Shown here: in pieces, positions 47,886 to 58,654 of the stretch | How positions within the stretch are numbered: position 1 is the stretch's first letter | Layout of the letters: each line of letters begins with the position of its first letter | Assembly: GCA_030142905.1 (NCBI GenBank) | Contig: JASJOG010000169.1 | Location: forward strand, 580,001 to 644,000 | Direction of reading: 5' to 3' | Source of the DNA: Heliopora coerulea | Lineage: Eukaryota; Cnidaria; Anthozoa; Scleralcyonacea; Helioporidae | DNA: 64,000 nucleotides | The notes under the pieces: generated by a model | What the model was told of the DNA's origin: nothing | Seen by the model: only the letters and a program-made list of their open reading frames with translations | Database searches by the model: none | Program-made: the position numbers and the translations under genes

Positions 47886-47952
47886 GACCAATTTGCCAAG
47901 TTATCGAAACCCTCCATTGTGAAAATCTTATGTGCCACATTGAAATCGAACG
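47886..47952 (+). CDS. Candidate upstream exon of TPR-CHAT gene B
   Basis: The 67-bp segment encodes DQFAKLSKPSIVKILCATLK and SN, ending in phase 1 at GTGAGT, which fits the next exon at 48158. The acceptor context (GAGTATAAAG) is weak. Copy A has a one-base insertion. No known domain recognised. Confidence 0.33.
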
Positions 47953-48157
47953 GTGAGTTTACGTGTTCTCTTTACTTGGGAGTTTTGTTCCTTTTGTGTT
48001 TCTTTAAGCATAGTTTTTAAGACGACTTAACCTTTTATTGTTCGGCCTCCCAAGAGGCCTCACCTGGACAAGTAAAATTGTCTTGGTGTCAGCCAGAGTA
48101 AAATTGATAAGTTGCCGACCGTAACCAATAACGGTTCAACTTCTTTTTCTTTTGCAG

Positions 48158-48243
48158 GTAAAAGTGAAATCTGGGATTCTCATGATCTCCAAAGAATGGC
48201 GGCACATCAAGAAAACTTTGACCCTGAGAAAATGCGATATGAA
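48158..48243 (+). CDS. Candidate 5' exon of TPR-CHAT gene B
   Basis: The 86-bp exon sits behind TTCTTTTTCTTTTGCAG and before GTGAGT. It encodes KSEIWDSHDLQRMAAHQ and NFDPEKMRYE. Of three differences from copy A, one is silent and two change one residue each. It ends in phase 0, compatible with the acceptor at 51063. Splice edges and frame are preserved in both blocks, which favours a real exon. Confidence 0.5.
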
Positions 48244-48442
48244 GTGAGTACAGTAACGTACTTTATGTTGAAACTCTGTGGATACTAGAAAATATCTAAT
48301 GTCATTTACTCCGTGTGGAGTAAGTGACATCGTAAGTTATTTTACTCTCATGTTTCATATTCCTGAATTTTACTAATTTCTAAACTATTTTAAAATAATG
48401 TTGAAATGGCGAGAGGTATTTTTTCATCGTAGTTCCACTTTA

Positions 48443-49686
48443 GGCCCCGTCCACACTTACCCGTTTTTCTTTGAAAACGGAGAGATTTTTTGCGGATTCC
48501 CTTGCCGTCCACACGTATATGGTGAATACGGTTACCGAAAACGGAACGTTTCAGAAACGTTTCCCAGAGTGGAAATTTTTTGAAAACACCGTTTTCATAA
48601 GCTGTTGTGGACAGATGAAAATGGAACTTTTCAACAACGCATACATCAAGGTATGGTATCCTGCTAAGAGTTTTAAAATGGCGTAGGGACGTATGACATT
48701 TTGGTCGCTTTTGCTTGAGTTTTTTTGTCGCTTTTGCTTGGGTTTTTTTGAAGCCCAATAGCGTTTCTTTATATCAACCTGGCTTTGTTGAATATTCAAG
48801 CTGACTACGCGAGGAGGAGGCAAGGCTTGAATTAATAGGAAAATCTTACATGCACAGCATGCACCTAATTTTTTTAACTACCTGTACCACCAATTATTTA
48901 TGTGCACAGACATGTTTAAAAAAATTCTCGAGACACAATTCCACTTCTTTTCAATAATGATTTGGTTTACTTGAAGTTTTCAAGTGAGACTCCTCAGAAC
49001 ACAGGCTCACTTGATGGTTATGGCAAAAGCACGGGCGTAAAATTGCACAGTGGATTAAGAATCGTTCATGATTGAATTATCTGCTAAATAATATTGATAT
49101 GCTATTTGCTACAAACTACTATTATGTCCCATGTCCAATCGTTACTCTGAAGCCAAGGTAATGATGCTGATTATGAAGTGCTGCCCACGCAGTCACTGTG
49201 TGAAAATTTCTACGTGCACGCAGTGCATGTAAGTGACAAAAGTTACACGCACTTCTCGAATTTTACATGCATTCGTGCACTTGTGCATGCAGTATTTCGA
49301 GCCTTGGGAGGGTTAACATTATTACGTTACTTCCGCTCCTGATGTTGAAGGCCAATCTGGAACGTCTCTGCGGAGAAAAAGAACTGGAAGATTTTAGATA
49401 ATTCATTCTGTTTTTACTTGAGTTACAAGTTAAGAATGACAATTTTTGAAATCTGTTTTATTCTATATTTGATTAAACTGTCGGCCGGTTATGGTTTATG
49501 TTCAAATACATGATGGGATAAATTTGCTGCTTAAGTAAGCTATTATCGTTTTCAAATCGCGCTTACGTATTCGTGTGGACAAGCGAAAACAATTCGAAAA
49601 CGCTGTCTTGTGAATAGAAATATTTTTCAAAACAGAGAAAAAAAATTTGCGTTCTCAAACGAAAACGGATATATTTAGACAGGGCA
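48443..49686. mobile_element. MITE with TTA duplication (B copy, longer)
   Basis: Starts GGCCCCGTCCACAC and ends with diverged inverse sequence at GACAGGGCA, with TTA on both sides (right copy 49687-49689). It corresponds to 26572-27094 of block A but keeps about 270 bp of interior lost there and hosts the 486-bp insertion at 48821. Confidence 0.7.
48821..49306. mobile_element. MITE nested in the older MITE, absent from block A
   Basis: Ends are CAAGGCTTGAA and the inverse of CAAGGCTCGAA. Flanks are GGAGG on both sides, an imperfectly defined short duplication in a GGA-rich target. Block A reads GAGGAGGACGGTTAAC without interruption. The interior has repeated TGCATG/GTGCAC motifs and no gene. 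Confidence 0.78.
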
Positions 49687-50810
49687 TTAAATGTGAAGTT
49701 TTCTACTGTGTACCTGTACTAATGTTTTGGATTAATAAATCAATTACACTCTCAACTGTTGCTCTGCTGATTTGTGACACCCAAATAAATTGTTCAGAAG
49801 ATGGCTGGAGTCAACCACCTTCCTTACCTTCCTTCCCCGATGCCATTGCGTACCTGCAATACAATTTCAATCTCTTCCCACTTCCCCAATTTTGTGATTT
49901 AATTTCATTGACTTCAAGTTTTTCCTTGCTAAAACAATCTCAAAAAATCCTTTTACGACTTAGTTCCGACGGTCTTGTGTTTGTAAAGATCGAGTTGCGA
50001 TGCGCTAAGTTGTTTCTGCATGATCGGAAATTCCGGTGATATCTAAAATAATCATGGTGTCATCCGTTTGGGAAAACTTTGATAATCATTTCAATCAGTT
50101 GAAAATATATCAATTTTAAACTTGATAGAAAAAGCTAGATTTGGTCTTGGGTATCGCCTTGCGTAAATCTTAACAGTTTTTTGACTTGATGTTATCTCAA
50201 CTTTCCTCCTGTATCATTGAGCTTGATAAATTTCTGAATTTTAAAGCAACATTTGTTTTATCCAATCTGTATGTCTCAGTCTTTTTTTGGCTGTTTGTAC
50301 TACATTTTGGGAAGTACTTTCATCAACTGCATGGCCGTACACATGATTTTTTTGCTTTGGGGGTAGAAGGATTGTGCCCAGAAATGAGTTGTCAGTGAGA
50401 GAGTTCCACAGAAAGATGCTATCTCGGTAAAGTTTACACAAGAATAAATTAAAAGCGAAACGTGCATTTGAACGCGAAATATTCGTCATAATTTGCATTT
50501 GTACTAAATGATTTTGTGAATATCCGCTATAAAATAATAATCAACAATATACAAAGACATATTTAGGTTTTCTCGTGGGAACAGTTTCTACCTGTTACCC
50601 CCAGCTTTACAAAGTCAAGGTCAACTAGAAATCTCACCTTTTATTACGGAATAGTGCATTGAATAAACTTAAAGCCCATACAGGAGTGTTTTATGCTAAG
50701 AAAAAATGAACAAACTGTCAATCGGTTCTTGTATTCCTTGAAATAAATTTTTACGTTTGCTTCCCTGTCAATAATTCACTCATATACAGTTATGTTAGTT
50801 CTTAATATAG

Positions 50811-50862
50811 ATATTTCAATCAAGAAACAGAAAGTCCTGGATCGTTACTAATTTTAACAATT
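50811..50862 (+). repeat. Degenerate duplicate of the main-exon start (block B)
   Basis: ATATTTCAATCAAGAAACAG followed by TCCTGGATCGTTACTAATTT resembles the real exon start at 51063 (ATATTTCAATCATCGAACAG). The block A counterpart is at 28703-28752. It has no open frame or acceptor of its own. Confidence 0.6.
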
Positions 50863-51062
50863 TTATTATAATAATTTTTAATTCTTAATTTTTTTTATTT
50901 GATAATTTTGATAATTTTATTATAATAAATTATTTTATTCTAATTTTATTTATTCTCTCTGTGCATATATTCTTCGGAATAGACTTTTCCTTCAGCTTCT
51001 TTATTAAAAATTTAGGCATATTTATTAGTTGTTAAAAATAATATATTGTCTACTTAATACAG

Positions 51063-54000
51063 ATATTTCAATCATCGAACAGAAACTTGTGGATGGTTGG
51101 TAATTTCATTGCAGAGACGGCATCAGCCTTGCTAGAAGAAGGAAGACTGCGAGAGTTCACATACATAGCAGATAAATCTACCGAACTACTTCAGGGTGAC
51201 TTAATTATAGAATGCTTCATGATGTTAAAAATCATAGGCAACTATGGTAGAAAACGTGAACATGAGAGGATGCTAAAATGGTATCTTGGCGTAGAGAGAT
51301 TATTGAAAAATTTTAGTGAACGACAGGATTTTCGAATGAGTAATCTTGTTAGAATTGGAGCTGTATATTTGGAAACTGCACAGTATAGTAAAAGTATAGA
51401 ATATTGGATTAAAGCAGAAAGTATAGCAGATGAACTCCAAAACAAATCAGGAAAACAAATGTGCTGTAATAATTTAGGAGGGGCATATTTAAGACTTGCA
51501 GAGTATAAGAAGGCTCTTAAGTGTTTCAAGAATTGTCTGGAAATCAGCACCGAAATAGGAGATCGGGAAGGAATAGCTAGTAGCCATAATAACTTGGGGA
51601 ATGCTCATCATTGTTTGGGAGAATATGAAAAAGCCATTGAGCATTGCAGTATCGGTCTAGCAATCAGCACTGAAATAGGGGATAGATCAGGCATAGCAAA
51701 TAACAGTACAAGTTTGGGGAATGTGTGTGTGAGAACTGGGCAGTATGAGAAAGCCATTACTTATTTCGAGAAAAGTTTAGCTATCTACACTGAGATGGGG
51801 AATCAATCAGGAATAGCGAGTATCAATGGAAATTTAGGGAATGTGCATGATTATTTAGCAGAGTATCAGAAAGCTATTGAGTGTTATGAGAAATGTCTAG
51901 CAATCAGCACTGAAATAGGGGATCGATTTACAACAGCAACAAACACTGGGAACTTGGGAAACGTGTATCTAGGAATGAGGCTATTTGATAAAGCAATCGA
52001 GTATTACAAGAATGGTTTGGAAATTAGTGCTCAACTAGGGGATAGGTCAGGAATAGCGAGATCAAGCGGAAATTTGGGAAATGCGTATTCTAGTATGGGG
52101 AACAGTAAGAAGGCCATTGAGTATTTTCAGAAAGGTCTAGAAATCAGTACGGAAATTGGGGATAGGTCTGGAGTAGGACGGATCACTGGAAGTTTAGGGG
52201 AAGTGTATTTTAATTTAGGAGAGGTCGAGAAAGCTATTGAGTATTACGAGAAAGGTCTAGCAATCAGCACAAAAATAGGGGATAAATTAGGAATGACACA
52301 AAACAACGGAAATTTGGGGGGTGCCTATTTGAATATGGAGCAGTATGAAAAAGCTATCGCGTATTTCGAAAAAGGTCTGGAAATCGGTACTGAAATGAGG
52401 GATTGGTCAAAAATGGCAAGTCACAGTGGAAACCTGGGGAATGCCTTTTTCAGTATGGGGCAATATGAGAAAGCCATCGAGTATCACGAGAAGAGTCTAG
52501 AAATTAGTACCAAACTTGGGAATCAATCAGAAATAGCAATGTTCAGTGAAAACTTAGGGATTGCTTATTTGAGTATGGAGCAGTATGAGAAAGCTACTGA
52601 GCATTTCAAGAAAGGTCTAGCAGTCAGTACTCAGACAGGGCATCGCTCACGAATAGCAAGTTTAAATGGAAATTTAGGAAATGTTTATTTGAGTATGGGC
52701 CAAAATGAGAAAGCCATAGAGTATTACAAAAAATGCTTAGAAATCAGTTCCGAAATAGGGAATCAATCAGAAATGGCAAGTTCCACAAGACGTTTGTGCA
52801 AAATGATCTATCGCACTTCCCGGCAGAGTGCGAAAGGTATTAGGTATCCGATGAAAAGCCCAGAAATCGTCTCTGAACTAGGTGGTCGGTCAGAAATAGC
52901 GAGCATCAATGGAAATTTAGCAAATGCCTATCTTAATGTGGGAGAGTATGAAAAAGCCATCGAGTATTCTAAGAAAGCTCTGGAAATCAGCGTTGAAAAT
53001 GGGGATAAGTTCGAAATAACAGTTTGGAGTGAAAATTTGGGGAGTGCCTATTTTCGTGTCGGCGAATATGAAAAAGCCATTGAGTTTCACAAGAAAAGTC
53101 TGGCAATAAACACTGAAATAGGAAATCGGTCAGGAATAGCAAGCACCAATGGGAGTTTGGGGAATTGCTATTGCAATTTAGGAGAGTATGAGAAAGCCTT
53201 CGAGTGTTACGAGAAAGGTCTGGCAATCAGCACTGAAATGGAAGATTGGTTAGGAATAGAAAGTGGCAATAGAAATTTGGGGCACGTTTATTTAAGTGTG
53301 GGGCGGTATGAAGAGGCCATTGATTGTTACAACAAAGGTGTTCGGGTCAGCAAAGACAAAGGAAATCTGTCAGGTATAGCAAGCGGAGTTACTAGTTTAG
53401 GGAATGTGTATTTGGGTATTAAACAGTATGATAAAGCCATCGGGTATTACAAGAAAGGTCTAGAAATCAGTACCAATTTAGGGGATCGGTCAGGAATTCA
53501 AGTTAACTCCGGAAATTTAGGGTTTGCATATGTGGAAGTGGGTGAATATCAGAAAGCCATTCAGTATTGCAAGAAAGCCCTTGAAATCAGCACTGAAATG
53601 GGGAACAGGTCAGGGACAGCAAGTAATTATATAAATCTGGGGAATGCTTATTCTTATTTATCAGATTTTGAAAACACGATTCAATGCAGGGAAGAAGCTC
53701 TCAAAATTAGCGTTGCAATTGGTGATCCATGGATGGAAAGCATTTGTCTGGCAAACATCGGATTCCTTCATTTCAAACTAGGTTGCTACACAACTTACAA
53801 AACGCAAGCTTTCTGCAATTTACAACTGGCTGTGTCATACACAAGGAGATCTCTCGAATGTAGCGAAAAAATTTTTTCAGATTTGTGTGTCGATGAAAAC
53901 AAGACATCATTCACGGATGAATTCTATGGACGTTATCTGACATTAATGTGCTGTTTTGTTCGGCTGGAACGCATTGAAGCCGCGTTGTTAGTTGTTGATC

Positions 54001-55643
54001 TTGGAAAGGCCAAGGCATTGCATGCTTTTATAGAGAATGGTAAGAAATCAGAGATCGTTTATATGGTCGATTATACACGCATGACCTGGCAAAGAATCGA
54101 CCGCAATGAAGAAAAAATACAAACAAATGATATCAGGAAAGCTCTTCAGCTGAAGCAAAATAATTGTGCTGTCTTATTCTACTCTTTTGATAGTGATAAG
54201 ATTCTAAATGTTTGGGTTATTAATGGTGAGTGTGACATCTCGCACAAAATTTGGCGAGGAAGTGAACTTATGTCTTGTTTAGCAGAAGATTTTATTTTCA
54301 TTAAGTTAGACAATTTACTTACCGCGAATTCTGTTCATTTAAATCGAAATTCGTCCTTTCATGAAGTAGATTTATCATGTACCGTTGGGAGTCAAAACGT
54401 TGCGGAGATTCGATTTGGCGAGTTGGGGAGTGAAAGATTAGTGAATGCAATTAAACAGTCAAAAATTGCTGATTTAGGCATCTCTAAAAACATGCTTTCC
54501 GGAAAATGTCAGTCATGGGATAGCGTATTTTCTCACAAAATTTCCGATAATTTCCAGTCAAAGTTGATGGATATTACAAAGGTAGTTGAACGTTATGATC
54601 TGGCTATTGACATTGCCAAAATAAAATCCCGTACAGAAGACCAAACGTCCACGACATGTTCTGATGTAACCACCAACAGAAAAATCAAATCACCACCTGG
54701 AGGTCCTTGTACGGACGGTTTACGAGCATTGTTCCAGACACTCATTCATCCGGTTAAAAGTTTCATCAAGGGAACTAAACTCATTATTGTTCCTGACAAA
54801 TTTTTATTTTTCACTCCATTTTGCTCATTGCTAGATGAAAATGGGTGTCCACTTTTTGAAAATTACAGCGTTCAAATTACACCTTCGTTGCATACTCTTT
54901 ACTCCAGCGTGAAACTATCACGTAAGGCTAGTGTTGGTTTTGCATTGTTTGTTGGCAACCCTACGATAGGTAAAGTTAGTTTTTGTGGAGAGGAAATTGA
55001 GCCGACTAAGTTAACACATGCCACTGAAGAAGTGAAATGCCTCGCTCCACTTTTTCACGCTAAGCCCTTAATAGAAGCTCAAGCTACAAAAGAACGGGTT
55101 GTGAAATTTATCCATGACGCTGGCATCATCCATATTGCTGCCCATGGAGATGAAGAGCGCGGAGAAATCTTCCTTGCCCCTGATCCAAATTTGACTGGCC
55201 AAGAATCATCTCTCCCGAAAGAAGGATCCTATCTTTTAACGGAGAAAGACATCATGGACGTTCACATCAATGCTCGCTTGGTGGTTTTATGTTGTTGTTA
55301 TACTGGTAGAGGTAAAATTTCGTCGGAAGGAATTATTGGTCTCACACGGGCTTTTCTCGCTGCCGGTGCTCGATCCGTTATGGCTACATTGTGGCCTATT
55401 CATGATGAAGGTACAAAACTGTTCATGGAAAATTTCTACGATGAAATTTGTAAAGAAACATCAGTTTGCGAGGCTTTAAGAAGGACAATGAGCATGTTTC
55501 AACGACATGAAAACCATTTCTACCGTTCGTTTAAGGTTTGGGCACCTTTCACCATTTTCGGCGAAGACGTAATATTTACTCGAGACGATCTTGAGGAAAT
55601 CAAGAGAAAATCTCGCGAATTGGTAGTGGAAATTGAATGTTAA
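51063..55643 (+). CDS. TPR-CHAT protease-like protein, intact copy B
   Basis: The frame is open from the acceptor (acttaatacag) at 51063; the first ATG is 51093, giving 1516 aa. The N-terminal region has one TPR-like helix pair, then 20 TPR units of 40 residues (about residues 120-920), a linker, and a CHAT domain from about residue 1207. TPR arrays bind protein partners; CHAT is a caspase/separase-related peptidase fold. Seen directly: TPFCSLLDENGCPL, dyad His1351 in HIAAHGD, Cys1402 in LCCCYTGRG, GARSVMATLWP, and the closing YRSFKVWAPFTIFGED strand that copy A has lost. Unit 12 (around SSTRRLCKMIYRTSRQ) is degenerate and one residue longer. Upstream exons at 48158 and perhaps 47886 likely complete the N terminus. 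A role in immune or death signalling is suggested by the fold but unproven. Confidence 0.93.
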   Translation: MFQSSNRNLWMVGNFIAETASALLEEGRLREFTYIADKSTELLQGDLIIECFMMLKIIGNYGRKREHERMLKWYLGVERLLKNFSERQDFRMSNLVRIGAVYLETAQYSKSIEYWIKAESIADELQNKSGKQMCCNNLGGAYLRLAEYKKALKCFKNCLEISTEIGDREGIASSHNNLGNAHHCLGEYEKAIEHCSIGLAISTEIGDRSGIANNSTSLGNVCVRTGQYEKAITYFEKSLAIYTEMGNQSGIASINGNLGNVHDYLAEYQKAIECYEKCLAISTEIGDRFTTATNTGNLGNVYLGMRLFDKAIEYYKNGLEISAQLGDRSGIARSSGNLGNAYSSMGNSKKAIEYFQKGLEISTEIGDRSGVGRITGSLGEVYFNLGEVEKAIEYYEKGLAISTKIGDKLGMTQNNGNLGGAYLNMEQYEKAIAYFEKGLEIGTEMRDWSKMASHSGNLGNAFFSMGQYEKAIEYHEKSLEISTKLGNQSEIAMFSENLGIAYLSMEQYEKATEHFKKGLAVSTQTGHRSRIASLNGNLGNVYLSMGQNEKAIEYYKKCLEISSEIGNQSEMASSTRRLCKMIYRTSRQSAKGIRYPMKSPEIVSELGGRSEIASINGNLANAYLNVGEYEKAIEYSKKALEISVENGDKFEITVWSENLGSAYFRVGEYEKAIEFHKKSLAINTEIGNRSGIASTNGSLGNCYCNLGEYEKAFECYEKGLAISTEMEDWLGIESGNRNLGHVYLSVGRYEEAIDCYNKGVRVSKDKGNLSGIASGVTSLGNVYLGIKQYDKAIGYYKKGLEISTNLGDRSGIQVNSGNLGFAYVEVGEYQKAIQYCKKALEISTEMGNRSGTASNYINLGNAYSYLSDFENTIQCREEALKISVAIGDPWMESICLANIGFLHFKLGCYTTYKTQAFCNLQLAVSYTRRSLECSEKIFSDLCVDENKTSFTDEFYGRYLTLMCCFVRLERIEAALLVVDLGKAKALHAFIENGKKSEIVYMVDYTRMTWQRIDRNEEKIQTNDIRKALQLKQNNCAVLFYSFDSDKILNVWVINGECDISHKIWRGSELMSCLAEDFIFIKLDNLLTANSVHLNRNSSFHEVDLSCTVGSQNVAEIRFGELGSERLVNAIKQSKIADLGISKNMLSGKCQSWDSVFSHKISDNFQSKLMDITKVVERYDLAIDIAKIKSRTEDQTSTTCSDVTTNRKIKSPPGGPCTDGLRALFQTLIHPVKSFIKGTKLIIVPDKFLFFTPFCSLLDENGCPLFENYSVQITPSLHTLYSSVKLSRKASVGFALFVGNPTIGKVSFCGEEIEPTKLTHATEEVKCLAPLFHAKPLIEAQATKERVVKFIHDAGIIHIAAHGDEERGEIFLAPDPNLTGQESSLPKEGSYLLTEKDIMDVHINARLVVLCCCYTGRGKISSEGIIGLTRAFLAAGARSVMATLWPIHDEGTKLFMENFYDEICKETSVCEALRRTMSMFQRHENHFYRSFKVWAPFTIFGEDVIFTRDDLEEIKRKSRELVVEIEC

Positions 55644-55853
55644 CATCATAAAATGTTTTAAGCTAAGTATTTGGCCATATTTAGCAACAATTAAACTTTA
55701 TTCCTGAATTGTTTAATCGACAGAACTCAATTAAAGAATTGATGTAGCCATATTCTATTACATACTTCAACATTTTCTGTAATCTACCAAACAGCAAATT
55801 CCTGGGTCATATTTACGGAGGTCTGTTGCGTGTTATGATTAAGTTTATCAGGT

Positions 55854-56183
55854 TTGGCTGTTGATAGAAATAAAGCATGGTTTGCTAATGAATATTTTAA
55901 ACACTATCCAACCTTCATGACTTGCATCATTTTGCTGAAGCTTGTTGAAGTGGCACTATTAATTATGGATCTCGGGAAAGCTATGGCACTCCACGTTTCA
56001 ATTGAAAAACGATCGAAATTGCGGACGTTTGATATGGTTTATTCTAACCGAAAAACCTGGTATGCCATCGACAATAAAAGCGAAAATGATGAAGTGGACG
56101 ATATTGGAAAAACTCTACAGCTAAAGGAAAACTTTAAATATAAAACAGCATACTCCGAAAAGCAGCATGTTGTAGACTCATGA
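55854..56183 (+). pseudogene. TPR-CHAT linker fragment of a further paralogue (block B)
   Basis: A 109-codon open frame without an early ATG aligns with the TPR-to-CHAT linker of the large genes: VDRNKAWFANEYFKHY versus VDENKASFTDEYHARY, and MDLGKAMALHVSIEK versus VDLGKAKALHAFIVN. TPR and CHAT parts are absent. It sits about 210 bp after the stop of gene B and has a more degraded partner at 33136-33450. Confidence 0.75.
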
Positions 56184-58348
56184 TTTGAGCAATAAACAAG
56201 ACAGTAGGTATACGGTGATATTTCGATTTTATTCGAAAATCATTTCGCTTTTTTAATTTGGATCTCAATCTCCCGGAACTGTTTTATTGTGGTATATGTA
56301 GTTGACCATTGTTGGTAAAAACTCATGCTGAAACGTATGATGGGCACGAAACGTTTAAAAAAGCAGGTCATAGGAATTTTGCAAATTTTTTCGTTTCTTA
56401 TATTCTTCTTTCTCAATGTTTTTGTTACGAGGCAAGTAAATTTAAAAATATTGCGTATTGATAAATAGCTGAAAGTTTTTTCTTAGTGTTTGGTTTCTGC
56501 TTGTTATTCCATGCTTGTTTAAGTATCACGCAAGCAAAGGCGAGGTAGTTTGGTACACACTCGATGATTCGTTGGTACAATAGATTTTTGGTTTTGTTTG
56601 CAATATGTTGCTAGCTGGAAGTGGTTGGTTTTTGTGACTTTTGTTGTTGTTGCTGTAAATGTATTTCCCTGTGAACCGTTCTATCTGTTGTGAATCTCGA
56701 GGATGGATCTGAGCGTTAAAATGGAAGAATTAATGGAAAACTTTTTCAAATCAGTTCTTTATAATACTATACGGTTTACTTGCTACGATTTGCGAGTTTT
56801 GGAAAAAAGAATCTCTTTAAATAAGCCAAACGGTTCTCTGTCTGTGTAGTTTCACACTTAAATATGTTAAATATTCATTACCTTTCATGCGGCAGCTCTT
56901 TTATCGAAATTGATATTGGCGGTCATAAAAGAATTTAGTGCGTTGTTTCGTAAATTTTTCGGTAGATTTTAGTCAACAGGTTTTCACCTATGTCTGTGTA
57001 TAGTTGATAGCGATTGATCATGTGACTTTATGCTACTGTAGTTAACGTGACGTGTGTTAGACTTTTGTCCAGTTTTATAGTGAAACCCGGGCAAAATAAC
57101 ATGCATGGCTGTTCATCGATATTGTTAGTTTCACCAGTAGGATGAGCAGGAATTAATATCTGACTAGACCTTTACCCAAGGCTTGAAATACATGTAGCTT
57201 AGAGGAATAGTTAGACTAGAAAAAAAGATCAATTAATATGCTATCCTTTGATGAGGTCAGTTTATAGAAGCATGGTATCTATGGCAAACTTAACTTTCCA
57301 CTTCAGATATACTTTAAATTAGACGTAACTCCTAAATAGTTTTGAGTACCGCAATTGGCAATTAAAACATAGTCATTGATTGTATGTCAGTTAATCCAAG
57401 TCAAATGGGTCCAACTGAGGGTATAGTTCCTTATAGATGGATGTTGTAAGTGCAATAATTATGTCACCACCAAAGACTGCTGTGATATCATTGTCAACTT
57501 ACATATCATCATCTTACCCCGCAAAAGAGCTCTCTTGTTAACGATTGATCGACCTTATTCCGAAATGGCGACCAATTTATGATTAAATATTTGAAGCTTG
57601 ATAATTAATTCTTTAACTATTAATTCTACAATTTATTATATTCATGTGCTGATAAATTTAGTCTAATAGCTTTCTGTAGAATTATGCAACCGATGAGGTT
57701 ATAAGGTCCATTTGCCATGCACGTTAAAGAGTAATAAGTTGGTCACCATTTTGGATTAAGTTCTATACTTCATTACTGCTGCAGGAATAACATATCATAA
57801 GTAATGTTCATATGCAGACATCATAATCCGTGTACATGAAGTAGTTCAGAAATGACACGGTACGATATCGAGCTGAATTGGAAGATTGTGGTAACAGGAG
57901 TTAAACTGATCAAAGATTCTGCTTCGTATGCAACAGTTACATGATCTGTGCATTCAAAAGAAAAGTGACTTTTGTTTCTCGATTTCGAACTCTGAGTGAT
58001 GCTGACGTTATATCGCCTTAGGACATTGCAGAAATCAAGTTTTTAATCGATTTTAATTTTTAAACATGTTCAGTGATAAAATATATTTCAGAGGTTTCTT
58101 TTTTGTCCAAGAGTCGTTGATCAACTTATAAGATGTGATAATTTTTTAATCTTGTTTAAACTAAATCCTGTCTGACTTAGCTGCGTTGTTTTTTTGGGGT
58201 TGGTTTTTCCATGCATTGGGATATCTGTGTCTTCGAGCAGTATGTAATATGTTGTCTCTTTTGTCGTCGAAGACTATTTGAGCTGTTTTACCAGTAAAAC
58301 CTGGCCGTTTATCGTCAGATAAATACTTCACAGTATGGAAAATCTCGC
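56184..58348. other. Non-coding region highly conserved between blocks
   Basis: Partner of 33451-35689. No gene, RNA gene or repeat recognised apart from the duplication itself. Confidence 0.5.
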
Positions 58349-58654
58349 GTGCTAACTATATCAAAGAACTATAATGCTAAAAACTGTCCACTGCAAACGT
58401 TGGCAAATTTAAACCTCGCGACTGGAGCAATAAGAAAACTACAGAACGCAAAGTTGTCTTTTTTGTATGAACCTGGAAGAGAAGTTTTGACAGCAAGATT
58501 TCCTATGTCAGAAAGCTCGTGCAAAGATTCCACTTCAACGAATCTTTCTGGTGTGGATTTTGATCTGCCTATCTCGGTTTTTCGTTCTTATCATTTCCAA
58601 AGACCAAACGTACCGAACGAGTTGTATCAACCACAAGAACAGATCATTCTTTAA
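58349..58654 (+). pseudogene. Unrecognised coding-like fragment (block B)
   Basis: About 100 codons are open without a convincing ATG. Features are NAKLSFLYEPGREVLTARF, a Ser/Thr-rich stretch, then DFDLPISVFRS and NVPNELYQPQEQIIL. The block A partner (35690-35963) is frameshifted. Further short pieces follow in B: 58724-58828 (MDNFQLEAKDIFLLES..., 34 codons) and 58917-59021 (contains PDTVPDNVPE, 34 codons). Together they look like the wreck of one multi-part gene; family not recognised. Confidence 0.4.
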
